A stretch of DNA of 64,000 nt from an uncultured bacterium (GTDB lineage Bacteria > Bacteroidota > Bacteroidia > Bacteroidales > Marinifilaceae): NCBI GenBank assembly GCA_905216195.1, contig CAJMSX010000007.1, forward strand, positions 17,487-81,486, given 5' to 3'. The notes below the pieces were generated by a model. The model worked only from the letters and a program-made list of their open reading frames with translations, made no database searches and was not told where the DNA came from. This document shows, one piece after another, positions 1 through 9,138 of the stretch. How positions within the stretch are numbered: position 1 is the stretch's first letter; each line of letters begins with the position of its first letter. A program made the translations under genes and the position numbers.

Positions 1-393
1 ATCGCGCCTTGCGGAATGAATTGCGAGTTGTGCCATTCCTTCCAAAACAAAAGAAAAAATTGTTCCGGATGCAGAAACAGAAAAACGAATTGCAGGATTT
101 GGAATTGTAAGAAGAGGGAGCTCTATTGCTTCGAGTGTACTACATTTCCTTGTAGACGGATGAAAACGTTGGATGCCAAGTACCGGACCGATTACGGTGT
201 AAGCCTGCTGGAAAATCTGGATTTTATCCAAAAGCAGGGAGAAGCGGCATTCGGGCAGCGGCAGAATGAAGTGTATGCGTGTCCCGATTGCGGTAAACTA
301 CGTACCGTACATTACGATTACTGTATGTATTGTAAACAGGAAAAACGCCGGGCATCCAGCGATCTATCGGCACTTGGCCCAAGCGATCGGTAA
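1..393 (+). CDS. DUF3795-like Cys-rich protein, 5' end outside window
   Basis: Small protein dense in CxxC pairs (CELC, CSGC, CPDC, CMYC), so probably a zinc or other metal binder. The frame is open to base 1 and the codons before the first ATG (position 16) read IAPCGMNC, which resembles the conserved N-terminal CGxxCxxC of DUF3795 proteins. The real start therefore lies upstream and ATG 16 is internal. The function of the family is unknown. The C-terminal part carries a second Cys4 cluster (CPDC...CMYC) that looks like a zinc ribbon. Family call is from motif memory, not a search. Confidence 0.6.
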   Translation: MAPCGMNCELCHSFQNKRKNCSGCRNRKTNCRIWNCKKRELYCFECTTFPCRRMKTLDAKYRTDYGVSLLENLDFIQKQGEAAFGQRQNEVYACPDCGKLRTVHYDYCMYCKQEKRRASSDLSALGPSDR

Positions 394-465
394 AGGCGAT
401 ACCCCGAAGGCCGGCTGTGGAACGTTTTTCCCGGGGTGCGATTTGGAACGGAAGAAAAACGGGGA

Positions 466-1410
466 TCATTCCCCCGCAACGGGAGCGGGTTGATCCAGGA
501 GGGTGTTTCCAAAATGCGTGTTCAGAAAACCGAGGAGGAGGGCCGAGTACTCAGCATCTTTCCAAGGGGTCTGAAAATTTTCGGTTATGAAATGTTTATC
601 ACCTTCCGTCAGGAAAGTTTCCACTTGTGAAGGTGCTTTACGGAGCAGGCGATGGAAATTGGATACAGGCACCTGGGAATCTTCTTTAGAATGGATTAAC
701 AAGGCGGGACGGTCGCCGAGTTTTTCTATTTCCTTGACGGGTTTTACTGAAAGGCTCTTTTTGCCATATTTGAAAAAAGATACCAGGTGTACAAAGGGGC
801 GTTCCAGGGTGCTAAGCGAGCGGGGAGCCTGCAGGGCCATATTGTCGAGAAAATTATCTTCCCAGGAAGAATAAGCCGATAAACTGATAAGTCCGTCGAT
901 GTGCTTATTTTCTCCGATAGCATTAATCGCTACGGCTGCTCCCATTGAAACTCCCATTACCACCAGGGGAAGATCTTTATAGCGATCGTCTTTTTTCAGA
1001 TGATCCACAATAGCGTTCACGTCCAGGTATTCTTTATAACCGACGAAAATTTTGTTACCTTCACTTTTCCCGTGTGCCCTCATGTCGAGCATAACGGTAG
1101 CGTAACCGTTTTCCCGGAACAGTTTGGCGTGTCCGAAATATATAGTGGCTGAAGGGCCGTGTATTCCCGAAATACACATCACCACTGCCTTCGGGTTTTC
1201 TACCTCCACTTCGTAGGCGGATATTTTCACACTGTCGGCTGTATACGTAAAAAAATGGTTCGCCTGTAATCCGTATTCCGTACCGGTCCATTCTTTATTG
1301 AAATCGATATGACTTTCGGTCATTCCGTTGGTAATTACCCAAGGAATAACGATAAGCGGAACGATCGATAGAAGGATAACGATACCTGTAATTTTCAATA
1401 TTTTTTTCAT
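466..1410 (-). CDS. Membrane-anchored alpha/beta hydrolase
   Basis: The N-terminal hydrophobic stretch (about residues 5-30) looks like an uncleaved anchor, followed by an alpha/beta-hydrolase fold of usual length (314 aa). The nucleophile elbow GVSMG carries the catalytic Ser. A strand ending HSKEDSQVP supplies the acid, and GDKHF near the C terminus supplies the His. The oxyanion region is ISGIHG. The family includes Bacteroidetes lipases/esterases and prolyl-oligopeptidase-like hydrolases; the substrate cannot be told. It is monocistronic and divergent from the spondin lipoprotein, with a TAAATTTG promoter element 126 bp upstream. The triad supports an active enzyme. Confidence 0.8.
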   Translation of the reverse strand: MKKILKITGIVILLSIVPLIVIPWVITNGMTESHIDFNKEWTGTEYGLQANHFFTYTADSVKISAYEVEVENPKAVVMCISGIHGPSATIYFGHAKLFRENGYATVMLDMRAHGKSEGNKIFVGYKEYLDVNAIVDHLKKDDRYKDLPLVVMGVSMGAAVAINAIGENKHIDGLISLSAYSSWEDNFLDNMALQAPRSLSTLERPFVHLVSFFKYGKKSLSVKPVKEIEKLGDRPALLIHSKEDSQVPVSNFHRLLRKAPSQVETFLTEGDKHFITENFQTPWKDAEYSALLLGFLNTHFGNTLLDQPAPVAGE

Positions 1411-1871
1411 GGTAGGGATTTTTATACATTGCTTATTTTTTCAGTCCTTTGTAATAGGGGTACGATGCCCTTTTTGCCCGGGGATGCAGGATATTAAAGA
1501 GTGGATGACTTTCATTCCCTTATCCAGAGAGCACTCAAATTTATAAAACCACTCCGAAACATTTACCTCTTTTTATAAAAAATTTATAGTTAAGAACCAT
1601 TTTTTCCCTTCTTTTCGGAAGAAGCAAATATTTACTTTTCCCGCAAGAAGTTATATGCCGATCCGGGAAAGAGGGCTGTATCTTCCGGTTGGGGAAAGAG
1701 GGGAGTTTCCTGTTTATAAAAATAAGTTGCCGAACGGATATATTCGGTTTGAAAGACTAACTAAAATAGAGGATTACTAAATAATGTATTGTTTTAAACA
1801 TTTGATTTACAGATACGTAATAAGTTGAATGAGAATTAATCAGAAATTTTATAACCATTAAAAATTGAGAA
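1411..1871. other. Divergent intergenic region (hydrolase / spondin lipoprotein)
   Basis: This 461-bp AT-rich stretch has no convincing ORF. Besides the minus-strand -7 element at 1536-1543 I find no plus-strand TAnnTTTG match for the spondin gene. Nothing else is recognisable. Confidence 0.6.
1536..1543 (-). promoter_or_regulatory. Putative -7 element TAAATTTG for the hydrolase
   Basis: Matches the Bacteroidetes -7 consensus TAnnTTTG on the minus strand, giving a leader of about 120 nt before the hydrolase ATG at 1410. No clear -33 TTTG. Confidence 0.5.
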
Positions 1872-3146
1872 ATGAAGAGGAAATTTTTATCTATTGCTGT
1901 TTTTGCAGCGTTGGTATTGGCAGGGATGGGTTTAACCTCATGCAGCGATGATGATGATAAGAAAGACAATGGAGGAGATGGCAATTCGGTTATTTCCTTT
2001 GAGAATGTGACGGTATTGAAGGACTTTGTGCAGAGCGGAACTTTTATGAAACAGGGGGAAAGCCCGCAGATTTTGCCGGGAGAATCCGTAAGTATTCGTT
2101 TTTATGCGGGGAAGGGGCAGGCATTGATGTTCGCCACTATGTACAGTTATTCGAATGATATTTTTTTCGCTCCGGACAATCCCGGCATCCGCTTGTATAA
2201 ATCGGACGGTACGCCGAAGACGGGGGATGTTTCGTCGGAAGTTTTCTTGTGGGATAACGGCACCCGTATCAACCAGAAACCGGGTCCGGATGTGGAGCAT
2301 CCCGGTGTTGCGGATAATGGAAATGTAAATATGATTCTGGGAACGGATGCGCAGGGGAATCAGTATTTGACGGCTTCGGAATTGATGGAGTTGAGCCTGG
2401 CCTACGATAAAAACAGTTCGGAATTTACTTTGACCATAAAAAATACGTCCGGCGGAACGATGAATGAGACTCCGTTTTCTCCGGGCGTATGGGTGGTTTC
2501 TAATGTTCTGGACGGGGAGTTGGAGGATGACGATCCTTTCTTCGAAGCGGGAGATAAATCGTCGGCAGAGCTGACGACCCTGGCGGAAACCGGAAATCAG
2601 CAGGCTTTGGCAACCCTGGTGGAAAGAGAAACCGGTATTATAACGACTTTATCTCCGGTTTTAGTGGTTATCTATACCGGAGATGTAAATCCGATTTATC
2701 AATTGAACCAAAAAGATGCCGGTTTAGGATTGAAGGAGTTGGCCCAAACGGGTAACGTCACGAAACTGAGAACCTCTTTGGCTGCGATGACCAATGTAAA
2801 ATATACGTATGTCGCCGGTAACGAGCCGGTTAAACCCGGAGAAAAAGTGGAAACGGCTTTTAAAGCTTTAAAAGATTGTAATATAGCCTATGTTACCATG
2901 TTCGGTTATTCGAACGATTGGTTTTACGCCAACAATTCCGTTATCTCAGCCGATTACCTGGGAGACGTGACCGGTAAAACGGTTCTTTTGGACGACGGTA
3001 CCGCTTTGAGTCAGTATCCGGGAGCCGGAAATGCTCAGGCTATTTTTACCGGAGTGCAGATACCGGAAAGTAAAGTGATTACGACTGTGGGCAATACCTT
3101 TCCCGTTCCGGCACTGAATCGGATGATTAAAGTGACGATTCGCTGA
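1872..3146 (+). CDS. Spondin_N-domain lipoprotein, duplicated domain
   Basis: Lipoprotein signal peptide with lipobox LTSC (Cys24) followed by an Asp-rich tether, so probably surface or periplasmic. Residues about 40-200 match the bacterial spondin-domain pattern: FATMYSYSNDIFFAP, then LYKSDGTPKTGDVS, LWDNGTRINQKPG. A second, more divergent copy occupies about 295-424 (VTMFGYSNDWFYANN ... VLLDDGTALSQYPG). Spondin domains are adhesive beta-sandwiches in animal F-spondin; in bacteria their role is not established. Monocistronic, followed by a hairpin terminator. The fold call rests on the repeated YSND and L(W/D)D motifs. Confidence 0.75.
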   Translation: MKRKFLSIAVFAALVLAGMGLTSCSDDDDKKDNGGDGNSVISFENVTVLKDFVQSGTFMKQGESPQILPGESVSIRFYAGKGQALMFATMYSYSNDIFFAPDNPGIRLYKSDGTPKTGDVSSEVFLWDNGTRINQKPGPDVEHPGVADNGNVNMILGTDAQGNQYLTASELMELSLAYDKNSSEFTLTIKNTSGGTMNETPFSPGVWVVSNVLDGELEDDDPFFEAGDKSSAELTTLAETGNQQALATLVERETGIITTLSPVLVVIYTGDVNPIYQLNQKDAGLGLKELAQTGNVTKLRTSLAAMTNVKYTYVAGNEPVKPGEKVETAFKALKDCNIAYVTMFGYSNDWFYANNSVISADYLGDVTGKTVLLDDGTALSQYPGAGNAQAIFTGVQIPESKVITTVGNTFPVPALNRMIKVTIR

Positions 3147-3162
3147 CAGACCGGATGGAAGT

Positions 3163-3212
3163 AAAAACGTGTCTTTTGTGTTCGGGATGCTGAAAACAAA
3201 AGGCACGTTTTT
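3163..3212 (+). terminator. Hairpin terminator after spondin gene
   Basis: Nearly perfect inverted repeat AAAAACGTGtCTTTTGT / ACAAAAGgCACGTTTTT, 17 nt after the stop codon. A and T runs on both sides could make it bidirectional. Confidence 0.7.
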
Positions 3213-3363
3213 CAGGTCGGCTTATTTCCGGTGGAAGAATAGTTTTTCCGGAAAAAAGCCGGAAGAGTCTGTAAGTAGGTGAATTTATGGAAAGATAGTG
3301 TTTTCGGCTGTTTGACCTACAGAGTTCTTCCGGCTGTATTTTACTTGAATCGGGGAGTTTCAA

Positions 3364-5553
3364 TCATCGGCTGGTTATTTGGAGTTCTTTCAGCAAATAA
3401 TCCGCCTGTGCGTATTCATCTATAATCCAAAGGATAAACCGAATGTCGACGCAAACGCATTTGTTGTATGCCTGGTGGTAATAAAAGGCTCCCGCCATGG
3501 ACTCCCAGTTTCCGTCGTAAGCGAGTCCCGCGAGTTCTCCCCGGGCATTGAGAACCGGACTGCCGGAATTACCACCGGTAATGTCCAGGTTACACAAAAA
3601 GGCCGTGGGTAAATCGCCCTTCCGGTCGGCATAGCGTCCGGCAGGGGTATGGCGGAGTGCTGTGAGGCAATCGGGCTTCAAATCGAATTCGGGATCTCCG
3701 GGAATGTATTTTTCCAGGTATCCTGCTGAAGTCGACCGGTAATCGTATCGTATTCCGTCTTTCGGGCAATATCCTCCGACTGTGCCGTAAGTGATGCGCA
3801 TGGTGGAATTAGCGTCCGGATACACCGGATATCCTTTTTCCCTTCGCATTTCCGTCAAGGCGTGGGTATAGAGGGCGCGGTAGGCCGAATTCCGCTGGTC
3901 GATTTCCGTCAGGGCTTTCCGCCTTTCGAAATCCTGGTCGATGCTGGTACAAAAAATGAGAAAAGCCGGGTCTTTCAGGGCATCCTCTTTTTTTATGCCG
4001 TTTGCCAGAAATTTTTTCATCCTTTTATGATCGGACAAAAAGGAATGATCGTATATGAAATCGGTTAGTTTTTCATAATCCCCTTTGAACTTGGTTATCA
4101 GTTTTTTGATTTCTCCGGGTATGTATTCGGGAGAAACTCTTTCGGCATATAAACGGAAGAGGGGAGCGAACAACCGCCGGTCCAGGGAGTCGTTAAAATC
4201 CTTGAAAAAGCGTTCCCCGTCTTTCAGTAAGTCGGAGATATCCGGATCCTCCCGGGTAAGGCGGTTTTTTTTCTTCATTTCCATTCCTTTGACCGTGCCG
4301 TAAAAGCGGAAGAAAATATCCCGGATAGCCGGCCCGTTCAGCAGGGTTTCGGTATAATAGGCATCGGAAGCGACATAGGCAGCACGGGTAGCATACGTAT
4401 CGCTCAATTTTTGTAAAACATCGCCGTATTTTTTTCTTCTGGCGGGAGAAGCTTCTATCCATTGTTGCAGTTCGGCTTCTTCTTTTTGCCGGAGGCTTAC
4501 CACCTCGTATTTTTTCAGGTATTGATTTTCTCCTACGGCATATTTCCAGTAGTTGCTGCTGTTAAAGTATTCGGAAGCGTACTGAAGTTTGATCCGGCGG
4601 TCGGCGTTCATCGCCTGTCGGAGAACATTCAGTTTAGCCTCCCTCACTTCGATGAGGGCGGGGTTACGGGCTTCCATTTTTTCCCGTATTCCCCAGGAAG
4701 GCGTATAGCGAGTCGTACTTCCGGGATAACCCAGAATCATGGCGTAATCGCCTTCTTCCAGGCCGGCCAGGGACAAACGGAGTATTTTTTTGGGACGGAT
4801 GGGTATATTGTCGGGGCTGTAAGCTGCCGGTTCTCCGTTTTTCCCGCCATATACCCGGTAGATGGCGAAATCTCCTTTATGCTGCGGCCAGGTCCAGTTG
4901 TCGGTATCGCCTCCGAAAGTGCCGAAGCAGGAGGGAGGAGCTCCCACCAACCGGACGTCCTTATATATTTTATAATAGAAAATCAGGTAACTTTCTCCTC
5001 TTAATAAAGAGACGCAGCTGGTTTCATATCCTTTCCGGGCATATTTTTTCTCAAGCATAAAATTCACTTTCCGGGAAGATGTGGGGCGGTAACCGTTTTT
5101 CCAGAAGGGATTCGTCATGGTATCCAGAATAGACCGGTATTCTTCGGTAACGTCTAGTACCCGGTCAAGAAACATAACCGTTTTCCCCGGTACTGCAATT
5201 TCTTCCTGCCGGTTTCGCGCCCAGAAGCCGTCTTTGAGGTAATCGTGTTCTATGCTGCTGAATTTTCGGATATCGTCATAGGCGCAATGATGATTGGTGA
5301 TCATCAGGCCTTCGGCGGAAATCATGCTGCCCGTACAGCTTCCATAATCCAGGGCTACGATAGCATCTTTCAGGGAAGGCTGTTCTTCACTGTAAATATC
5401 TTCGGCAGATAATTGCAGGCCTTCTGCTTTCATGGCTTCGTAATTGGTCTGTGCCATTAAATGCACTAACCACATGCCTTCATCTGCATATCCTGTCAGT
5501 GACAGGATAGACAGAATCAGGATCAGGCCATAGGTTTTGAGTGTATTCCCCAT
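3364..5553 (-). CDS. dpp7: S46 family dipeptidyl-peptidase, DPP7 type
   Basis: Periplasmic serine dipeptidyl-peptidase that removes N-terminal dipeptides. Signal peptide 1-23. Catalytic His89 (TNHHC), Asp228 (HKGDF) and Ser663 (GGNSGSP) are intact, and 729 aa is normal for S46. The residue 18 positions after the catalytic Ser, which separates DPP7 (Gly) from the acidic-specific DPP11 (Arg) in Porphyromonas, is Gly681 in YDGNWE. Hydrophobic P1 preference is therefore expected. It starts 15 nt after the polyferredoxin gene, so it looks like the last gene of the sigma/TonB block. Such enzymes feed amino-acid-fermenting Bacteroidales. Confidence 0.93.
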   Translation of the reverse strand: MGNTLKTYGLILILSILSLTGYADEGMWLVHLMAQTNYEAMKAEGLQLSAEDIYSEEQPSLKDAIVALDYGSCTGSMISAEGLMITNHHCAYDDIRKFSSIEHDYLKDGFWARNRQEEIAVPGKTVMFLDRVLDVTEEYRSILDTMTNPFWKNGYRPTSSRKVNFMLEKKYARKGYETSCVSLLRGESYLIFYYKIYKDVRLVGAPPSCFGTFGGDTDNWTWPQHKGDFAIYRVYGGKNGEPAAYSPDNIPIRPKKILRLSLAGLEEGDYAMILGYPGSTTRYTPSWGIREKMEARNPALIEVREAKLNVLRQAMNADRRIKLQYASEYFNSSNYWKYAVGENQYLKKYEVVSLRQKEEAELQQWIEASPARRKKYGDVLQKLSDTYATRAAYVASDAYYTETLLNGPAIRDIFFRFYGTVKGMEMKKKNRLTREDPDISDLLKDGERFFKDFNDSLDRRLFAPLFRLYAERVSPEYIPGEIKKLITKFKGDYEKLTDFIYDHSFLSDHKRMKKFLANGIKKEDALKDPAFLIFCTSIDQDFERRKALTEIDQRNSAYRALYTHALTEMRREKGYPVYPDANSTMRITYGTVGGYCPKDGIRYDYRSTSAGYLEKYIPGDPEFDLKPDCLTALRHTPAGRYADRKGDLPTAFLCNLDITGGNSGSPVLNARGELAGLAYDGNWESMAGAFYYHQAYNKCVCVDIRFILWIIDEYAQADYLLKELQITSR

Positions 5554-5568
5554 GTGTTTTCGTTTAAA

Positions 5569-7503
5569 TTATTCTTGTATATTCAAGGTATGGCCGGGGG
5601 TTTTAAAGGAATAGGCGGCCTTCATATTTTCAGTGGTTCCGTCGGAATACTGAATGGTCCATTCCGGAGATTGCAGCATTTTCCATAGGGTTTCGTCATT
5701 TCCCGTATTTTTGTCGTAGGTGATACGAATTACCGGAATTTCTCCTTTTAAAGCGGTTTCGCAAGCGACGATTCCTTTTTGATTGGATAGAAAACTGGCA
5801 AAATAAGGAAACATATTCTGATAATACGGCAAATCGAGATGGGGATATTCTATTTCGTATACGGCTGTTTCCGTGACATCTTTATCGAATACATGCCGGG
5901 CGGCGGGGAACATAAATTCCAAGAATTCCTGCCGTCCCAGTGTATCTACCTGTTCGGAGATGGAAACCAGTCTGAAATTGCACTCTATTTGCTGGAATTT
6001 TCCTTCGGGTTGAGGCATATTGTAAAAAGGAGCTTCCACTATAGACCGGATTTCTTTCGAATCCACGGATTTGTTGATATCCATAAACAATTTTACCCGG
6101 ACCGGACAATCGTATTCCGAGAGTATGCCGTAAAAGCCCTCATGCTCCCGTATCATATTTCCCAGATAGACGATATCCATGCGATCGAACAGATTTTCGA
6201 CTCCCAGGGTGACGATTTTCAATTGCTGGACTTCTGCCGGGGGAGTGAGTAATTTCCGCTTGGTAGGAGTAAACATGGCTTCTTCGATTTTCTCCGGGGT
6301 GGTTTCTTCCGGATCGTAGTAAACCTGTACGGCGAAACGTCCCACATAGGTAGTTACTCCGTAGACGCCGGGTACATGTTGCATTTTCGCGGAAAAAGCC
6401 TTAGAGCTACCGTAGCATTTTACGGTACGCATACCGTCTTTTTCCAGCATGGCCAAATGAGCATGTTTGGCCGGATCGCCCCAACGTTCGTTAATCGTCG
6501 GTAATTCCCAGCAATTACTGAAAGCAAGTCCCAACACAAAGAGCAGGATATCGGCTAATGCGGGGACCCAGCGTAGTTTGGAATTCCCGTTGATTGTCAG
6601 GGCATTCTGATGGCAGGAAGAGATGCATTCTCCGCAAAGCGTACAGTCGATATCTTGTATGCTTCCTTCCTTTTTCAGGTCTATCGCATGAGGGCAACGT
6701 TTGGTACAAAGGCCGCATTCGTTACATTTTTCAGTATGGCGTTCGATACGGAGCAAAGGAAATATTTTGCTCCGGCGGTACATGATTTCGAAAGCATAGG
6801 CCAGTAAACAAGCGATGCCTAATGACCAGATCAGGGGAATCCGGATGATTCCGGTGGAATTCAACAGCCAACTCAGGAACACGATGAGTAAAAACGTCAG
6901 GGTAAATTTAAAAATATTACTCAGGGCTCCCAGGGGACAAATGTACTTGCACCAAAACATCCGGATGCACAGATTGCCGAAGATAAAGACCGTCAGAGAA
7001 ATGAGGGCCATCCATAAGGTGATTTCGCCTTGGAAACCGGTAGCCGCGGCATAATAGGGATCGAAGTTTTTACAAAATAGCTCGCTACTGGCCAAGGTCA
7101 TATAGAATATCCAGAACAGCAGGATGTATTTGATTATTCTCAAGGCCTTATCGGTGAGAGAAGAAACCGGAACCACCCGGTTGATTTTCATTTTTTGTCC
7201 TGCTTTCCCCAACCATTCGGAAAGGGTTCCCAGGGGACAAACGTAACCGCAAAAGAGCCGACTGAAAAGTAACACACAGATAGCCAGAGTGATACCCATC
7301 GTAATCTGTACGACGGACATACTGCACGCCAGCGTTTCGGAATTCAGATAGGTCGCCAGGGATTGCAGCCCACCGAAGGGACAATAAGCTTCGACATCGG
7401 CCGGTTCGCCTCCGAATAAAACTTTCAGGATGAAACCGATAATCAGTAGTAGTGTTCCGATTTGTAACACCTGTTTACACACATTTCTTTTTAGAGTTTT
7501 CAT
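5569..7503 (-). CDS. Membrane polyferredoxin (NapH/CcoG-like) with HMA-like domain
   Basis: Integral membrane iron-sulfur protein. TM segments about 12-30, 65-83, 125-140, 162-180, 200-245. Membrane Cys motifs are C41PFGG, C85GYVCP and C185KYICP, as in NapH/NosR/CcoG proteins. Two [4Fe-4S] ferredoxin motifs follow (C260xxCxxCxxxC and C287xxCxxCxxxC). Residues about 358-415 look like a heavy-metal-associated (HMA) fold (TVKCYGSSKAFSAKMQ...GVYGVTTYVG) that keeps only one Cys of the usual CxxC. About 230 further residues are unassigned. A role in electron transfer for metal/haem reduction or export at this uptake locus is inference. Lies 42 nt after DUF6850 and 15 nt before dpp7. Confidence 0.82.
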   Translation of the reverse strand: MKTLKRNVCKQVLQIGTLLLIIGFILKVLFGGEPADVEAYCPFGGLQSLATYLNSETLACSMSVVQITMGITLAICVLLFSRLFCGYVCPLGTLSEWLGKAGQKMKINRVVPVSSLTDKALRIIKYILLFWIFYMTLASSELFCKNFDPYYAAATGFQGEITLWMALISLTVFIFGNLCIRMFWCKYICPLGALSNIFKFTLTFLLIVFLSWLLNSTGIIRIPLIWSLGIACLLAYAFEIMYRRSKIFPLLRIERHTEKCNECGLCTKRCPHAIDLKKEGSIQDIDCTLCGECISSCHQNALTINGNSKLRWVPALADILLFVLGLAFSNCWELPTINERWGDPAKHAHLAMLEKDGMRTVKCYGSSKAFSAKMQHVPGVYGVTTYVGRFAVQVYYDPEETTPEKIEEAMFTPTKRKLLTPPAEVQQLKIVTLGVENLFDRMDIVYLGNMIREHEGFYGILSEYDCPVRVKLFMDINKSVDSKEIRSIVEAPFYNMPQPEGKFQQIECNFRLVSISEQVDTLGRQEFLEFMFPAARHVFDKDVTETAVYEIEYPHLDLPYYQNMFPYFASFLSNQKGIVACETALKGEIPVIRITYDKNTGNDETLWKMLQSPEWTIQYSDGTTENMKAAYSFKTPGHTLNIQE

Positions 7504-7545
7504 AATAAGGGTTATTTATTTTTTGTGATAAAAAATCAAAGTTCT

Positions 7546-9120
7546 TTAGAAGGCAAAACCCAGGGTGACCTGGAGATTCGTACGGCCTTCTCCTTTGTAC
7601 CAACCGTTCAGGGAACGGCAATAAAATGTTTTGACATTTCCGTAGAGCGACATTCCTTTTTCTTTGTTCAGAAAACGGGTGTACCGTATATTCAATCCTC
7701 CCAGGAAGCGGTCGGAAGTAAAGAAAGCGTATTCTTGTTGCAGCAGATCGTCTTTTCTTTTGTATTGGTGCGCATCCGGGATTTCTCCTTTCCCTTCCTT
7801 TTCCGTGTCCAGTAAGGTGCCGTCACCGAAGGTGTAAGCGAGATTTATGCCGCAATCGAACATCCCTTTTTGGAAAAGGAAATTTTTGTTCAGCGAAAGA
7901 TAGCCTTCGTAGTTTTCGATTTTCTGCACGAAGCGGGCCGGGTAGAGGCGGTAAATGCGTTTTACATGCAGTCCTTTCGCTCCTATACGGGCGTCCCAGG
8001 AACTGTTATAAGCCGTACGGTTTCGGAAAAGCTGGTAATAAATATCGGCTTGGGTCATTTCGACGGAAGTTTTATTTTTGGTTCCGTACTGGATCCACTC
8101 TTCGTTTTGGTCGATCACTTCACTTTGCTGAATATTTTCAAATCCCAGTTTATTAGCGATATCGAGCCGGAGAGAAAGATAATGGTCGTAGCTCTTTCCT
8201 TTTTTATGAAGAAGACCGGTATAGGTATATTTCCTTTCTTTGATTTTCCCGCTTCTTTCATTGGTAAAATCACTGGGGAAAGCCTCCTGTTTCCGTTGGG
8301 TGATCGACAGTTCGTTAAAAAAGCTGATTTTATCATTGAACAATTCGAGCTGCAAGGAACCGCCGTAGAGTTTTTCCTGGTGGTTACTTTGCAGGGAGGC
8401 TCCTTCTGCAATGATGGTGGATTTGTAATGCCACAAGCCTTCGAACTGGAAAATTTCATGAATTTTTCCGGTGCCGATTATTTTGATATCTACCATTTCC
8501 GTCATTTTCTGATAGATCATGTTGAGGCCGATACGGACGGGACCCGTTTGAAAGAGTACGCCGGGGTACACTTGCAGATTCATGTAGGTGTTTTCATTGC
8601 GGGCGTCTTTGTGTTTGGCATTGCTGGCCGTTTCATAAGCGACTTTAGCCCCGATGGCGAAATGCTTTCCAAGTGGATAACCAACTCCGCCGTCGAGCCG
8701 GTAGACTTCCAGCGTTTGTTCGCCGGGTATGCTGTCGGCCATATAAATGGAACTGTAATAGGGATCCAGTACGCTGCTCCAGGCTTTATTCCTGCGAATG
8801 TCGTAATCGAAAGAAAATTTTCCGTAGAAATAAACCTTATTCAGCCGTAACAGAGATTCCGTGAGCAGGTTCATGCGGTTGCGGTCCGTAGGATCGGATA
8901 CATTCCGGAAGTCGCCTGTGTTGTATTGCCAGTTGGCTTCCACGATAGAAAATCGGCTGACAGCACCCGTGGTAAGTCCGGCTGCATTGTGGGATAAAAT
9001 CCAGGGATTGTCCGTTTTGAGGCGGTCCATCCGGTAAAAATTTTTTTCCTGGGCCCGGGCAGAAGTTGCAAACAACAGGAGTAAACCCAGACTGAGGATT
9101 GGTATGATATTGATTTTCAT
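7546..9120 (-). CDS. DUF6850-type outer-membrane beta-barrel protein
   Basis: Signal peptide ends in ARAQ (about residue 24). The remaining ~500 residues have alternating aromatic/polar strands and end in Phe (LGFAF), the classic outer-membrane barrel C terminus. In Bacteroidetes this family sits next to DUF4876 lipoproteins and TonB receptors, as here (18 nt after DUF4876, 42 nt before the polyferredoxin). The family has no defined function; a role as accessory barrel for the adjoining receptor is inference. Confidence 0.75.
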   Translation of the reverse strand: MKINIIPILSLGLLLLFATSARAQEKNFYRMDRLKTDNPWILSHNAAGLTTGAVSRFSIVEANWQYNTGDFRNVSDPTDRNRMNLLTESLLRLNKVYFYGKFSFDYDIRRNKAWSSVLDPYYSSIYMADSIPGEQTLEVYRLDGGVGYPLGKHFAIGAKVAYETASNAKHKDARNENTYMNLQVYPGVLFQTGPVRIGLNMIYQKMTEMVDIKIIGTGKIHEIFQFEGLWHYKSTIIAEGASLQSNHQEKLYGGSLQLELFNDKISFFNELSITQRKQEAFPSDFTNERSGKIKERKYTYTGLLHKKGKSYDHYLSLRLDIANKLGFENIQQSEVIDQNEEWIQYGTKNKTSVEMTQADIYYQLFRNRTAYNSSWDARIGAKGLHVKRIYRLYPARFVQKIENYEGYLSLNKNFLFQKGMFDCGINLAYTFGDGTLLDTEKEGKGEIPDAHQYKRKDDLLQQEYAFFTSDRFLGGLNIRYTRFLNKEKGMSLYGNVKTFYCRSLNGWYKGEGRTNLQVTLGFAF

Positions 9121-9138
9121 CTTTCTGTGTATTAAAAA

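Noticed and set aside
7870..8850. 326-aa plus-strand ORF
   Set aside because: Antisense shadow of the DUF6850 barrel gene; no domain, composition typical of a reverse-strand frame.
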